Shown: positions 42,126-50,919, counted from the first letter of the stretch. The stretch is DNA of 64,000 nucleotides from CALUVN01 sp944323595 (GCA_963931255.1 OZ006972.1:2170001-2234000), one strand, 5' to 3'. Numbers and translations are program-made. The notes: generated from the sequence alone by a model not told the origin.

Positions 42126-43960
42126 TCTAAAGCTGCCTCCTCCTGATGTGCAAATTGCATTTCATACAGATGCTTATAATTACCGTTCGGAATATGTATT
42201 AACTGTTCATGGGTACCCAATTCAACAAGTTCCCCCTCATTAATAACCGCAATTCTGTCAGCATTTTTGATAGTTGATAGCCTGTGTGCAATAACAAAAA
42301 CAGTTTTATTTTGAATAAGATTATCAAGAGCATGCTGAACGATTTCCTCAGACTTATTATCAAGAGCGGAAGTTGCTTCGTCAAGGATAACAATAGGAGC
42401 ATCTTTCAGCATTGCACGTGCAATTGCAACCCTCTGACGCTGACCTCCTGAAAGAGTTGTACCGCGTTCGCCGACTTCTGTATCAAGTCCGTTATCAAGA
42501 GTTGCAATAAATTCATCCAGATGCGCCATTCTGATAACTTCCTGCAGTTGTTCTTCCGTAGCTTCAGGATTTCCGAGCAAGATATTTTGACGGATTGTGC
42601 CTGTGAACAAGAAATTATCCTGAAAAACGAATGATATTTGACTGCGCAAAGAGAACAAATCAAATTTTCTAACATCAACACCATCAAGGAGTATCGCTCC
42701 GCTTTTAACATCATAAAAACGCGGAATTAAATTGACAACAGTACTTTTCCCGCCTCCGGAATTACCAACAAGCGCAAGTGTTTCCCCCTTTTGAACATGG
42801 AGACTGAAATTTTTCAATACAGGCACATCTTTTTCATATTCAAAACATACATTACAAAAATCTATACTACTTGTTAACCCTTTCAGTTCAACAGGGTTTT
42901 CAGGATTTTTGATATGCGGGGTTAAATCAAACAATTCAAAAACACGTGCCCAGGTTACAAAAGCTGTCTGTACGAATGTAAGCGTTTGACCGAGTGTTTT
43001 TGTAGGTTTATAAAGCAGTAACAATGAAGTGACAAAAGAAGCAAAACTCCCAGCTGTCATTTTCCCTGTAAGTATAAGGTGGTTGCCGTAAGCCATTACT
43101 ATTGCAATACCGATTGAACAGACAAAATACATTATCGGAGACATCCAGCCCACACGTTTAGTTAAAGACATAACAAGATCAAATTGTTCGTGCACTTGAG
43201 CTTCAAACTTTTTATTCTGTTCATTTTGTAAATTATAAGCTGCGATAATTTTATTTCCGGCAAAAGTTTCATTGAAGTTAGTTGTCATATTGCTTCCGAC
43301 AACCATATTTTTATTAGAAACAGTCTTAATTTTTTTTCTAATTAAAATGACCGGCGACATCGCAATCCCCATAACAGTAACACCGATGATTGCAAGCTGC
43401 CATGAGTTATACAACAGAACTCCTACAAGCCCGACCAGACCAAAAATGGTTGCGATAAATGTTTTGAGGTTATCAAGAATACATTTTGAAGCAAAATCAG
43501 GATCAGTAAAAAATCTTGTCAAAATAAGCCCTGAAGAATTCACATCATAAAATTGAGGATCTAAAGAAGTTAATCTTTTAAACAAGTCAATTTTAAGAGA
43601 ATTTGAAACCTTATTACCTGTCCAATCGGTGAGATAATTACTTGCATATTTCAGAACACCCTGAATAACAGCAAAAGCAATAACCGCAAATGGAATAAGA
43701 GCAGCAAGAAAAGCCTGAGTAGGAATAGCATGACCTAAAAACATCCATTTATCATCAGGTGTCCCGTTAATAACCAAATCCATATATGGCTTAAGCGAAA
43801 ATGCAACAACACCATCCAGCAACCCCAGAGGAATTGCAATCAAAACATTAAGAAACACCCTGCCTGACACCGGTTTAATATAAGGCACAATTTTTTTTAT
43901 AAGATACCAGTAATTAAAGGCATTAGTTGAAGTAGTATCTTTTAATTTATAATCAATCAT
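42122..43960 (-). CDS. msbA: MsbA-type ABC exporter (half-transporter)
   Basis: A 612-aa fused ABC exporter. A six-helix membrane domain (about 20-330) is followed by an ATPase domain with Walker A LVGNSGGGKSTVVNLIPR, signature LSGGQRQRVAIARAML, Walker B IVILDEATSALDN and the H-loop VIAHRLSTI. It belongs to the MsbA/lipid-exporter group and probably flips lipid A-core across the inner membrane as a homodimer, consistent with kdsB and waaA in the window. Multidrug export cannot be ruled out. AGAGGGG precedes the ATG. Confidence 0.85.
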   Translation of the reverse strand: MIDYKLKDTTSTNAFNYWYLIKKIVPYIKPVSGRVFLNVLIAIPLGLLDGVVAFSLKPYMDLVINGTPDDKWMFLGHAIPTQAFLAALIPFAVIAFAVIQGVLKYASNYLTDWTGNKVSNSLKIDLFKRLTSLDPQFYDVNSSGLILTRFFTDPDFASKCILDNLKTFIATIFGLVGLVGVLLYNSWQLAIIGVTVMGIAMSPVILIRKKIKTVSNKNMVVGSNMTTNFNETFAGNKIIAAYNLQNEQNKKFEAQVHEQFDLVMSLTKRVGWMSPIMYFVCSIGIAIVMAYGNHLILTGKMTAGSFASFVTSLLLLYKPTKTLGQTLTFVQTAFVTWARVFELFDLTPHIKNPENPVELKGLTSSIDFCNVCFEYEKDVPVLKNFSLHVQKGETLALVGNSGGGKSTVVNLIPRFYDVKSGAILLDGVDVRKFDLFSLRSQISFVFQDNFLFTGTIRQNILLGNPEATEEQLQEVIRMAHLDEFIATLDNGLDTEVGERGTTLSGGQRQRVAIARAMLKDAPIVILDEATSALDNKSEEIVQHALDNLIQNKTVFVIAHRLSTIKNADRIAVINEGELVELGTHEQLIHIPNGNYKHLYEMQFAHQEEAALE

Positions 43961-44035
43961 GAATATCCCCTCTCAACATATTTATATTAAAAATTATATT
44001 ATAAAAAAACTAGAAGTTCATGATAAGATAAAAAT

Positions 44036-44176
44036 ATGGCAGGCGATTACAAAAAACTATTAAACAAAAAGAAAAAGAAAACCTATTGCGATATAAAGAC
44101 AATGGGAGTAGACATAGATAAAAACGAATATTATGAAATAAAGTTATCAAACTCCAATCATCCTGAGTTACGATAA
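44036..44176 (+). CDS. possible 46-aa Lys-rich small protein
   Basis: An open frame of 46 residues beginning MAGDYKKLLNKKKKKTYCDI and ending NSNHPELR. It lies in the 666-nt gap between the ABC exporter and rplS, divergent from the exporter. No convincing ribosome-binding site precedes the ATG, and I recognise no family. In AT-rich DNA a Lys-rich frame of this length can arise by chance. Confidence 0.3.
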   Translation: MAGDYKKLLNKKKKKTYCDIKTMGVDIDKNEYYEIKLSNSNHPELR

Positions 44177-44262
44177 TATTGACAACGCATAATATTTCAA
44201 GTAAACTTACAGATGCAAAATAAATTCAAAAAAAAATTATTTTGACATTGACAATCAAATAC

Positions 44263-44330
44263 GGGCATGTGGTACTCTGCCGAGCAAAACCTGACTTAAT
44301 GTCCGGTTTTGAGAGAGGGGTAGACACGCT
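44263..44330 (+). repeat. partial tRNA-Leu 5'-half copy carrying a hairpin insert
   Basis: GGGCATGTGGT (identical to tRNA-Leu nt 1-11) is followed by a 45-nt insert (44274-44318), then GGTAGACACGCT (identical to nt 18-29). The insert begins ACTCTGCCGA and contains the hairpin AAAACCTGAC-TTAAT-GTCCGGTTTT, with one internal mismatch. It ends GAGAGAGG. It aligns along its length with the insert in the tRNA-Pro copy at 38757-38826. A TTGGTC-GTAA-GACCAA hairpin (44331-44346) lies between the copy and the real tRNA-Leu, 33 nt downstream. Tandem TTGACA boxes at 44242-44253 lie just upstream. Confidence 0.9.
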
Positions 44331-44363
44331 CTTGGTCGTAAGACCAATTTGACAATTTTATAT

Positions 44364-44445
44364 GGGCATGTGGTGGAATGGTAGACACGCTAGTCTTAGG
44401 AACTAGTGCTAACGCGTGGGAGTTCGAGTCTCTTCATGCCCACCA
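44364..44445 (+). tRNA. tRNA-Leu (anticodon UAG)
   Basis: An 82-nt class II tRNA including encoded CCA. Acceptor is GGGCATG/CATGCCC, the anticodon stem CTAGT/ACTAG encloses CTTAGGA, and the short variable arm is GCTAACGCGT-like. The T-arm carries GTTCGAGTC. It is followed by a strong terminator. A partial copy of its own 5' half with a hairpin insert lies 33 nt upstream. Confidence 0.95.
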
Positions 44446-44446
44446 T

Positions 44447-44479
44447 AAAAAGAGGTTAAGAAAATTCTAACCTCTTTTT
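44447..44479 (+). terminator. terminator of tRNA-Leu
   Basis: A 12-bp perfect stem AAAAAGAGGTTA/TAACCTCTTTTT immediately after the CCA end, followed by ATTTT. Confidence 0.9.
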
Positions 44480-44539
44480 ATTTTGGACAGGCAGATATTT
44501 TTACAAAATTTAATCTGCACTTGCATATATTTTTTTTTT

Positions 44540-44567
44540 ACATTAATATTGAAATACCGATTAATGT
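44540..44567 (+). repeat. inverted repeat in the rplS upstream region
   Basis: ACATTAAT and ATTAATGT form an 8-bp inverted repeat with a 12-nt spacer, about 60 nt upstream of rplS. It may be an operator or a leader hairpin. No known L19 leader motif could be assigned. Confidence 0.3.
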
Positions 44568-44626
44568 CGGGGAGTATTTTATTGTTTGAAATATAAGTAG
44601 AATAAGAATATAAAGGAAAAAGGAAA

Positions 44627-44980
44627 ATGAACCCTATTATTAATGAATTAGAAAAACCATTTACAGAAAAAGAACTTCCTCAGGTAAATCCCGGCGATAC
44701 AGTAAAAGTATTCGTAAGAATTATTGAAGGAAACAAAGAAAGAACTCAGGCTTTTGAAGGTACAGTAATCAAAATGCACGGTTCAGGCATCAATAAAACA
44801 ATGACAGTAAGAAAAGTATTTCAAGGTGTCGGAGTTGAACGTGTATTCTTAATGTACTCACCAAGAATCGAAAAAATCAATGTATTGAGACGCGGTGACG
44901 TAAGACGTTCTAAATTATACTACCTGAGAGAACGTTCAGGTAAAGCAACTCGTATTAAGGAAAAAATTGAAAAAAGATAA
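44627..44980 (+). CDS. rplS: 50S ribosomal protein L19
   Basis: A 117-aa L19 of normal length. PQVNPGDTVKVFVRIIEGNKERTQAFEG, TVRKVFQGVGVERVF and VRRSKLYYLRERSGKATRIKE are all characteristic. AAAGGAAAAAGG lies upstream of the ATG. The rbgA gene begins inside its last codons (14-nt overlap). In many bacteria rplS follows trmD; here trmD is 6 kb away on the other strand. Confidence 0.97.
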   Translation: MNPIINELEKPFTEKELPQVNPGDTVKVFVRIIEGNKERTQAFEGTVIKMHGSGINKTMTVRKVFQGVGVERVFLMYSPRIEKINVLRRGDVRRSKLYYLRERSGKATRIKEKIEKR

Positions 44981-45818
44981 GCTCCACATACACTGGTATC
45001 CCGGTCATATAGCGAAAGCTGAAAAAAAGCTGAAAGAACAGCTTTCATTAGTAGATGCGGTGATAGAAGTTATGGATGCGAGATTACCTGTATCAAGCAG
45101 TTATGATAATATTACGCGGCTTTTGAACGAAAAGCCGCGTTTAATATTGTTAAATAAAGCTGATTTAACGGATAAAAATGAATTAAAAAAATGGATAACT
45201 TATCTTGAAGAAAAAAACGGTTATCCTGTACTGCCAACAGATGCAAAAAATTCCAAAGACCTTAATATAATCGTAAAAAAAGCTGTAGAATTATCAGAAC
45301 CTCGAATTCAGGCAATAATGAAAAAAGGACTCCTGCGCCGCCCAGCAAGAGTTATGGTTGTCGGAATGCCAAATGTTGGAAAATCAAGTATAATTAACAA
45401 ACTTACAAAATCATCAAAAACAAAAATAGGTGCCAAAGCAGGGGTCACAAGACAACAGCAATGGGTTAGAATTAATCCGCAGCTTGATTTGCTAGACACT
45501 CCGGGGATTATACCTATGAAACAGGAGAATCAAACCAGAGCACAAAAATTGGCTTTTGTTAATTCAATTTCAGAAAATGCTTATTCTAATGAACCAGTTG
45601 CCAGGGCACTGCTTGAACTTCTTGATAAAAAATACCCGCAGGAAACTAGAAATTATTACAATGTGCAAAATGAATTAACTATAGAAAATATATCAACAGC
45701 AAGAAATTGGATAAAAACAGCCGGAGAACCTGATATTGAAAGAACCGCAATCTATATTTTAAGAGATTTTCGTGATGGCAAAATCGGTAAGTTTATCCTT
45801 GACGATTTTGAGGAATAA
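44967..45818 (+). CDS. rbgA: ribosome biogenesis GTPase RbgA/YlqF
   Basis: A 283-aa circularly permuted GTPase required for late 50S assembly. It begins near HIHWYPGHIAKAEKKL. G motifs occur in permuted order: G4 LLNKADL (about 58-64), G1 VGMPNVGKSSIIN near 130, and G3 LLDTPGI near 173. The start is TTG with AAGGA 5 nt upstream, overlapping rplS by 14 nt. Coupling a 50S assembly factor to L19 makes functional sense. Confidence 0.94.
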   Translation: MKKDKLHIHWYPGHIAKAEKKLKEQLSLVDAVIEVMDARLPVSSSYDNITRLLNEKPRLILLNKADLTDKNELKKWITYLEEKNGYPVLPTDAKNSKDLNIIVKKAVELSEPRIQAIMKKGLLRRPARVMVVGMPNVGKSSIINKLTKSSKTKIGAKAGVTRQQQWVRINPQLDLLDTPGIIPMKQENQTRAQKLAFVNSISENAYSNEPVARALLELLDKKYPQETRNYYNVQNELTIENISTARNWIKTAGEPDIERTAIYILRDFRDGKIGKFILDDFEE

Positions 45819-45819
45819 A

Positions 45820-46461
45820 ATGACAGCAACAGAGTTGTTTGACTTTGATATAAAACAAAATAATTTAATAATAGGTACTGACGAAGCAGGACGTGGACCG
45901 GCAGCAGGCGGGGTATTTGCAAGCGCGGTTTACTTTCCTTATGTAGATAAGGAACTAATTGAAGAGCTTTCAATATTAAACGATAGCAAAAAATTAACAC
46001 GCGAAAAAAGAGAAAGTATTTATGACCTTATAAAAGATAAAACAATTAATGCCACAGTTTGCATAGAAGTAGACGAAATTGAAAATATAAACATTCTGAA
46101 CGCATCTTTAAAAGCAATGAAACTCGCCTGTGAAAAAGTTATTGAGATGTCAGACAAAAAAAATTTCCTAACACTTGTTGACGGGAATAAACTAATAAAA
46201 AACTACAAATACAAACAAAAATATATAATTAAAGGAGACAGTAAATCTGCGTCAATAGCGGCTGCAAGTATTCTTGCAAAAGTTACACGTGACAGGTACA
46301 TGGAAGAACTGGATAAATTATGCCCGCAGTATGGTTGGAGCAGGAATGCCGGTTATCTTACAAAAGAACATCTTAATGCAATAGATAAATACGGTTTAAG
46401 CAAATATCATCGTCCGTCCTTTTTAAAAAAGCATTTTGAAAAACAGTTAACCCTATTTTAG
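45820..46461 (+). CDS. rnhB: ribonuclease HII
   Basis: A 213-aa RNase HII that removes ribonucleotides from DNA. The catalytic block IIGTDEAGRGPAAGGVFASA contains the first Asp-Glu pair. DSKKLTREKRE and LVDGNKLIKNYKY carry further active-site residues, and SASIAAASILAKVTRDRYM is the family signature. Start chosen at 45820, 5 nt after GAGGA; the longer frame overlaps rbgA by 47 nt. Its stop interlocks with that of the converging Sel1 gene. Confidence 0.95.
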   Translation: MTATELFDFDIKQNNLIIGTDEAGRGPAAGGVFASAVYFPYVDKELIEELSILNDSKKLTREKRESIYDLIKDKTINATVCIEVDEIENINILNASLKAMKLACEKVIEMSDKKNFLTLVDGNKLIKNYKYKQKYIIKGDSKSASIAAASILAKVTRDRYMEELDKLCPQYGWSRNAGYLTKEHLNAIDKYGLSKYHRPSFLKKHFEKQLTLF

Positions 46462-46883
46462 ATTTTTTTCCTGACTTCCTTAATAAGCATTCTGATAGAA
46501 AGAAGATGTTCTTTTTCATCCGGAGTTGGAGGATATGCACATTGCGAAGCTGCAATATTATATGCCATTTCATAACAATTTAATGCTTTGGATGGATTCT
46601 GCTTTGTACCTATACCTTTTTCATATAATTCTGCCAGCTGGATTAACAAAGGTTCAGTTTTTTTAATATCAGCAAGGTGCTTTGTCCATTTAAACAAATC
46701 TTCAGGAACATATCCGGCATCAGAATTATAAAGTTTGACGATTTCAAATTGTGCCTGCTCATTACCGCGTTCGGCACGTTGCACAAACTGTTTATAATCT
46801 TTCCTTACCATATAGGTTTTGCCGTCACTATCCTGCAGCATTTCTTTATCTGAATTCCAAAATTTTTGCATCAATCTGAACAT
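46458..46883 (-). CDS. Sel1-like repeat protein
   Basis: A 141-aa protein with at least two Sel1-type helical repeats: AERGNEQAQFEIVKLYNS near residue 38, and LIQLAELYEKGIGTKQNPSKAL near 80-101. No signal peptide. Such repeats serve as protein-interaction scaffolds. It lies 14 nt downstream of the large TPR gene on the same strand, so two solenoid proteins form one unit. Partner unknown. Confidence 0.8.
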   Translation of the reverse strand: MFRLMQKFWNSDKEMLQDSDGKTYMVRKDYKQFVQRAERGNEQAQFEIVKLYNSDAGYVPEDLFKWTKHLADIKKTEPLLIQLAELYEKGIGTKQNPSKALNCYEMAYNIAASQCAYPPTPDEKEHLLSIRMLIKEVRKKI

Positions 46884-46897
46884 TAATTTAGCCTCTC

Positions 46898-48559
46898 CTA
46901 CGCTTCAAACAATTTATGCAGACGGGCCCTAACGTCTTCTTCATCCAAATCATCCGTAATTTTGTTTAAATCAATAGCCATTTGATAATAATTAGCTGCA
47001 TCATTTCTAAAGTCCATAGCCTGACTAGCTCTGCCTGCATTAAAATAAGCAAGAGTATAACTTGGATTTAATTCGATTGCTGTTTCAAAATATTCAAGAG
47101 CTTCCTCAGCATCACCGAGCCCGTCAAGGTAGAGAATACCAAGATTATTTTGAGCAAATTCATTTTCAGGATTCAACTCCACGGCTTTATGGTAGGATAC
47201 CAGTGCTTCTTCCAGATAATCTTTTTCCCACAATGCAATACCGGCTTTCATATACCCGCGGTAATCTTCTGGATTTAATGTAATAGCATCACAATAAGCC
47301 TTTATAGCTTTTTCCAAATCATATTCAGCCATGTGAATATCTCCTAACGCAAGATATAAATCATAGTTATTAGGATCAAGAATTATACCTGCCTGATAAG
47401 TTGCCACAGCAGCTTCAATATTACCTTTAACCTCAGCATATATAGCACCGAGAGCCTGACAAACTATAGAAGTCCACTCATTATCAGGATTCAGTGCAAT
47501 AGCTTTTTGATAATATTCAATAGCATCATCGTAAAGTTCAGCTTTTGAAAAAGCATAGCCAAGAGAATTATTGTAGAAAGGATTATCGCAATCATGCTCA
47601 AGAGCTAGTTTGAACGCGCTTATTGAATTAATTTTATCTTCTTTACGTAAATACAAATGCCCGAGTTCATAATAAATCTGTGATTTATTTTCATGCATTT
47701 CTAACAATTTTTCGTAACAATCGATAGTATCTTCTATTCTGTCAGGGAAATATGTTTGCAAAACCGTTGCAAGTTTAACAAGTACATCGTGGTTTAGCGG
47801 ATTAGATTCCAAAACCTTGTTATAGCAATCAACAGACAAATCAAGTTCTTTATTCTTCAAAGCGATATCGCCGATTTTATCGTAAAAAATCTCGCTATGA
47901 GCAGTCTCTGTCAATGCTTTACGGTAAATATTTTCTGCCGCAGGGTATAACTTAAACTTTTCAAGGAATTTACCGAGCGAATTAAATGTAAACACAGAAA
48001 AATCATCTGACATGTTTTTATAAAACATTTTCAAAGATGGTCTATCCCATGCAATCATTAAACTGCCGGATAGGAAATAGTACAGAAAATGCATATAATC
48101 AGAAGCTTTTGCATTATTAGAGTTAATTTTTTGCAAAATGGTCTGAGAAAGCACAAGCCTAGGACGTGCAGATTTAAGGCGCGAAGACTTAATAGCCTCC
48201 TTAAATTCTTTTTCAGCCTCCTTATAATCCTCCGCTACTTTCATAAAATATCCGGCATAAAGATGCGCATTCATATTATCAGGAGCCAAGGCAACTGCAG
48301 TTTTACACTGCTCAATCGCAGTACTAACACTAATTTGCCCCTGTTCCCACATAAGACTTGCCAGACGATAATAGCTTTCCGGCAGACTCGGGTCATACTT
48401 AACAGCATCAATATAATTAGAAATAGCCATTTCTAAATCACAGTTATTTTTTCTTATAAGATATCTTTCATGTGCCTCTCTGGCTGTTTCTAAAGCCTTT
48501 CTGGCTTTTTCTTTATTTTCGTTAATAGTAACAGGATTCATAATAATTTGTTCTGACAT
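46898..48559 (-). CDS. large TPR-repeat protein
   Basis: A 553-aa protein built almost entirely of tetratricopeptide repeats, roughly 12-13 units from residue 30 to the end. Clear examples are AVALAPDNMNAHLYAGYFM, AIALNPDNEWTSIVCQALG, AITLNPEDYRGYMKAGIALW and AVELNPENEFAQNNLGILYL. No signal peptide or enzymatic domain. Start set at 48559, 7 nt after GGAG; a longer frame adds 83 residues of unlikely sequence reaching into mnmG. Function unknown; TPR proteins scaffold complexes or regulate protein O-GlcNAc-type reactions. Confidence 0.85.
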   Translation of the reverse strand: MSEQIIMNPVTINENKEKARKALETAREAHERYLIRKNNCDLEMAISNYIDAVKYDPSLPESYYRLASLMWEQGQISVSTAIEQCKTAVALAPDNMNAHLYAGYFMKVAEDYKEAEKEFKEAIKSSRLKSARPRLVLSQTILQKINSNNAKASDYMHFLYYFLSGSLMIAWDRPSLKMFYKNMSDDFSVFTFNSLGKFLEKFKLYPAAENIYRKALTETAHSEIFYDKIGDIALKNKELDLSVDCYNKVLESNPLNHDVLVKLATVLQTYFPDRIEDTIDCYEKLLEMHENKSQIYYELGHLYLRKEDKINSISAFKLALEHDCDNPFYNNSLGYAFSKAELYDDAIEYYQKAIALNPDNEWTSIVCQALGAIYAEVKGNIEAAVATYQAGIILDPNNYDLYLALGDIHMAEYDLEKAIKAYCDAITLNPEDYRGYMKAGIALWEKDYLEEALVSYHKAVELNPENEFAQNNLGILYLDGLGDAEEALEYFETAIELNPSYTLAYFNAGRASQAMDFRNDAANYYQMAIDLNKITDDLDEEDVRARLHKLFEA

Positions 48560-48745
48560 CGTGAGCTCCAAATAAAATGTGTCATATTTTTTATCGGAAT
48601 AACAGAAAATATATTTTATTAATTTCATTAAATATCCTCTAAATGAAGTAGTATTTATTTTTATAATCATACCCGCACAAAAGCGTGTAAATTCGACAAA
48701 CAGGTGAGTTTCTATAAATTTGCAGATATAATAAAACCTTTGTAC

Positions 48746-48751
48746 TATAAT
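48746..48751 (+). promoter_or_regulatory. -10 box 6 nt before the mnmG start (leaderless mRNA)
   Basis: A perfect TATAAT ends 6 nt before the mnmG ATG, so transcription should begin at or next to the start codon. No Shine-Dalgarno sequence is present. No good -35 box at standard spacing is visible. Confidence 0.5.
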
Positions 48752-48757
48752 ATAGCT

Positions 48758-50650
48758 ATGGATTATGTGAATAATAAATTTGATTGTATAGTTGTAGGAG
48801 CAGGACATGCCGGATGTGAAGCAGCCATAGCCTGTGCAAGACTCGGTGCTAAAGTTCTGTTATGTACACTAAATGTCGATAATATCGCCCTGATGCCCTG
48901 CAATCCTGCCATAGGCGGACCTGCGAAATCTACACTGGTAAGAGAAATTGACGCTCTCGGCGGTGTTATGGGAGAAGCTGCAGACGCCACTTATATTCAA
49001 ATGAAAATGCTAAATTCCTCTAAAGGACCTGCAGTCAGAGCACTTCGCGCGCAATCCGACAAACGGCTTTATATGGATTATATGCGAAATATAATCGAAA
49101 ATACGGAAAATATTTATCTGAAACAGTGCTGTATTACTGAATTAAAAATTGAAAATGGTGAAGTCACAGGCGCAATAGATGAGTTTGGCATAGAATACAA
49201 AGCACGTGCAATTGTACTTACGACAGGCACATCTCTTGAGGGAAGAATTTTTGTGGGACTCCGCTCTTACAGTGCAGGACGCTTAGGCGAAAAAGCAGCA
49301 ATCGGGCTTTCGGAATCTTTAAGACAACACGGAATTCAAACAAAAAAATTAAAAACAGGCACCCCCTGCAGAGTTGATAAAAGAACTATTGATTATTCAA
49401 AAATGACAATTCAACCGGGAGATGATGAATTAAATTTCTATTCATTTAAGCCAAATCGTCCAATACGTCCTCAATATCCTTGTTATCTTACAAGAACCAC
49501 TGAAGAAACCCATAAAATTATAAGGGCAAATCTGGATAAATCACCTATGTACAGAGGTTTAATTCATGGAGTCGGCCCCCGCTACTGCCCGTCAATTGAA
49601 GATAAGGTCGTGAGATTTAGTGAAAACCCGTCCCACCATATCTTTATTGAACCCGAAGGGCTCGGAACTTATGAAGTTTATATTCAGGGATTTTCGTCAA
49701 GCCTGCCGGCTGATGTTTATACTCAAATGATACGTACAATGCCGGGATTAGAGCACGCTCATATTATTAAACCGGCTTATGCGGTTGAATATGATTACGT
49801 TCCCGCAATTCAAACAACCCATTCTCTTATGTCAAAACAGATTAAAGGGTTATTCTTCGGCGGACAAATTAACGGCACAAGCGGGTATGAAGAAGCAGCG
49901 GCTCAAGGCTTGATTGCAGGTATAAATGCTTATAACTATCTTAACGGCTCTGAAATGCTGGAACTTTCAAGAAGTTCTTCCTATATAGGGACTCTGATTG
50001 ATGATTTAGTTACAAAAGATATAGATGACCCGTACAGAATGCTCACATCAAGGTCTGAATACCGTCTTCTTTTAAGACAGGATAACGCTGATGCAAGGTT
50101 AACCCCCACAGGGCACAAAATCGGACTGATTGATGATACACAGTTTAAAGTATTTACGGAAAAGCAAGAATTGATAGAAAAAGAAAAACAAAGATTGATG
50201 ACAACAAAACTTCCGGCAACTGATAATGTTAATTCTATTCTTGCACAATATGGAGAACATATTGAACGGGGAATGAAACTCGGTGAAATTTTAAAGCGCC
50301 CGAACGTTTCATATAAAATTCTGAAAGAAGTAGACGAGGAGACAAACGCTCTAAACATCCCGCGTGACGTTTATGAACAGGTAGAAGTTTTGATAAAATA
50401 TGACGGCTACCTGAAACGGCAGGAATTTCAGGTAGAGCAGTCAGGCAAACTCGATAAATATAAAATTCCTGAAGATATTGATTACACAAAAATAGACCAT
50501 ATATCATCAGAAACAAAAGAAAAATTAAGCAAAATTCGTCCTAAAACACTTGCACAAGCATCAAGAATAGGCGGGGTTAAACCGGCTGACATATCAATAT
50601 TAATGGTACTTCTGGAACGAAATGAAATCGCAAGAAAAGTTTTATCTTAA
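48758..50650 (+). CDS. mnmG: tRNA uridine-34 cmnm5U synthesis enzyme MnmG (GidA)
   Basis: A 630-aa FAD protein that, with MnmE, modifies the wobble uridine of tRNAs. The dinucleotide-binding N-terminus is FDCIVVGAGHAGCEAAIACAR. The blocks GGPAKSTLVREIDALGG, GLRSYSAGRLGE, LKTGTPCRVDKRTIDYSKM and FFGGQINGTSGYEEAAAQG are unmistakable. The start at 48758 is the family position. TATAAT lies only 6 nt upstream, which suggests leaderless translation. The stop interlocks with the 90-aa gene. mnmE is not in the window. Confidence 0.97.
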   Translation: MDYVNNKFDCIVVGAGHAGCEAAIACARLGAKVLLCTLNVDNIALMPCNPAIGGPAKSTLVREIDALGGVMGEAADATYIQMKMLNSSKGPAVRALRAQSDKRLYMDYMRNIIENTENIYLKQCCITELKIENGEVTGAIDEFGIEYKARAIVLTTGTSLEGRIFVGLRSYSAGRLGEKAAIGLSESLRQHGIQTKKLKTGTPCRVDKRTIDYSKMTIQPGDDELNFYSFKPNRPIRPQYPCYLTRTTEETHKIIRANLDKSPMYRGLIHGVGPRYCPSIEDKVVRFSENPSHHIFIEPEGLGTYEVYIQGFSSSLPADVYTQMIRTMPGLEHAHIIKPAYAVEYDYVPAIQTTHSLMSKQIKGLFFGGQINGTSGYEEAAAQGLIAGINAYNYLNGSEMLELSRSSSYIGTLIDDLVTKDIDDPYRMLTSRSEYRLLLRQDNADARLTPTGHKIGLIDDTQFKVFTEKQELIEKEKQRLMTTKLPATDNVNSILAQYGEHIERGMKLGEILKRPNVSYKILKEVDEETNALNIPRDVYEQVEVLIKYDGYLKRQEFQVEQSGKLDKYKIPEDIDYTKIDHISSETKEKLSKIRPKTLAQASRIGGVKPADISILMVLLERNEIARKVLS

Positions 50651-50919
50651 TAATCACTTAACTTTTTAAATTTTATATTTGCATTTTTTAGAATAGTTTC
50701 AATAATATGACCGCGGTTGTCTTTTGTGTTAATTTCAACAGTATCGAAAACATTTGTGTCACGTATCCTTGTAAATGTATAGCGCGCATTATCTATCCAG
50801 AAATTACTCATCAGCATACCCAAAGTAAAAACTTGAGTACGGGATTCTGCACTGGATGTATCAATCTGATATCTTGCATTGAAGTTAGGGGTATATGAAC
50901 TTACACGATTTATCTGCAC
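50647..50919 (-). CDS. hypothetical 90-aa protein with lineage-type N-terminus
   Basis: A 90-aa protein I do not recognise. It begins MQINRVSSYTPNFNARYQID, resembling the NVTFKGNY-containing leader of the M49-like protein at 33941. The remainder (VNTKDNRGHIIETILKNANIKFKKL-like ending) shows no catalytic motif. AGGTTTTT precedes the ATG only weakly. The stop codon shares two bases with the mnmG stop (TTAA). Probably a small soluble lineage-specific protein. Confidence 0.6.
   Translation of the reverse strand: MQINRVSSYTPNFNARYQIDTSSAESRTQVFTLGMLMSNFWIDNARYTFTRIRDTNVFDTVEINTKDNRGHIIETILKNANIKFKKLSDY

Noticed and set aside
38757..44330. Hairpin-containing tRNA copies as ordinary integrase attachment sites
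   Set aside because: Attachment duplications normally match the tRNA 3' end and bracket an island; here only the 5' part is copied and 33-45 nt separate copy and gene, with no integrase in the window.
48560..48808. N-terminal extension of the TPR protein
   Set aside because: Hydrophobic, unconserved-looking sequence without a ribosome-binding site that would run past the mnmG start; GGAG before 48559 marks the true start.
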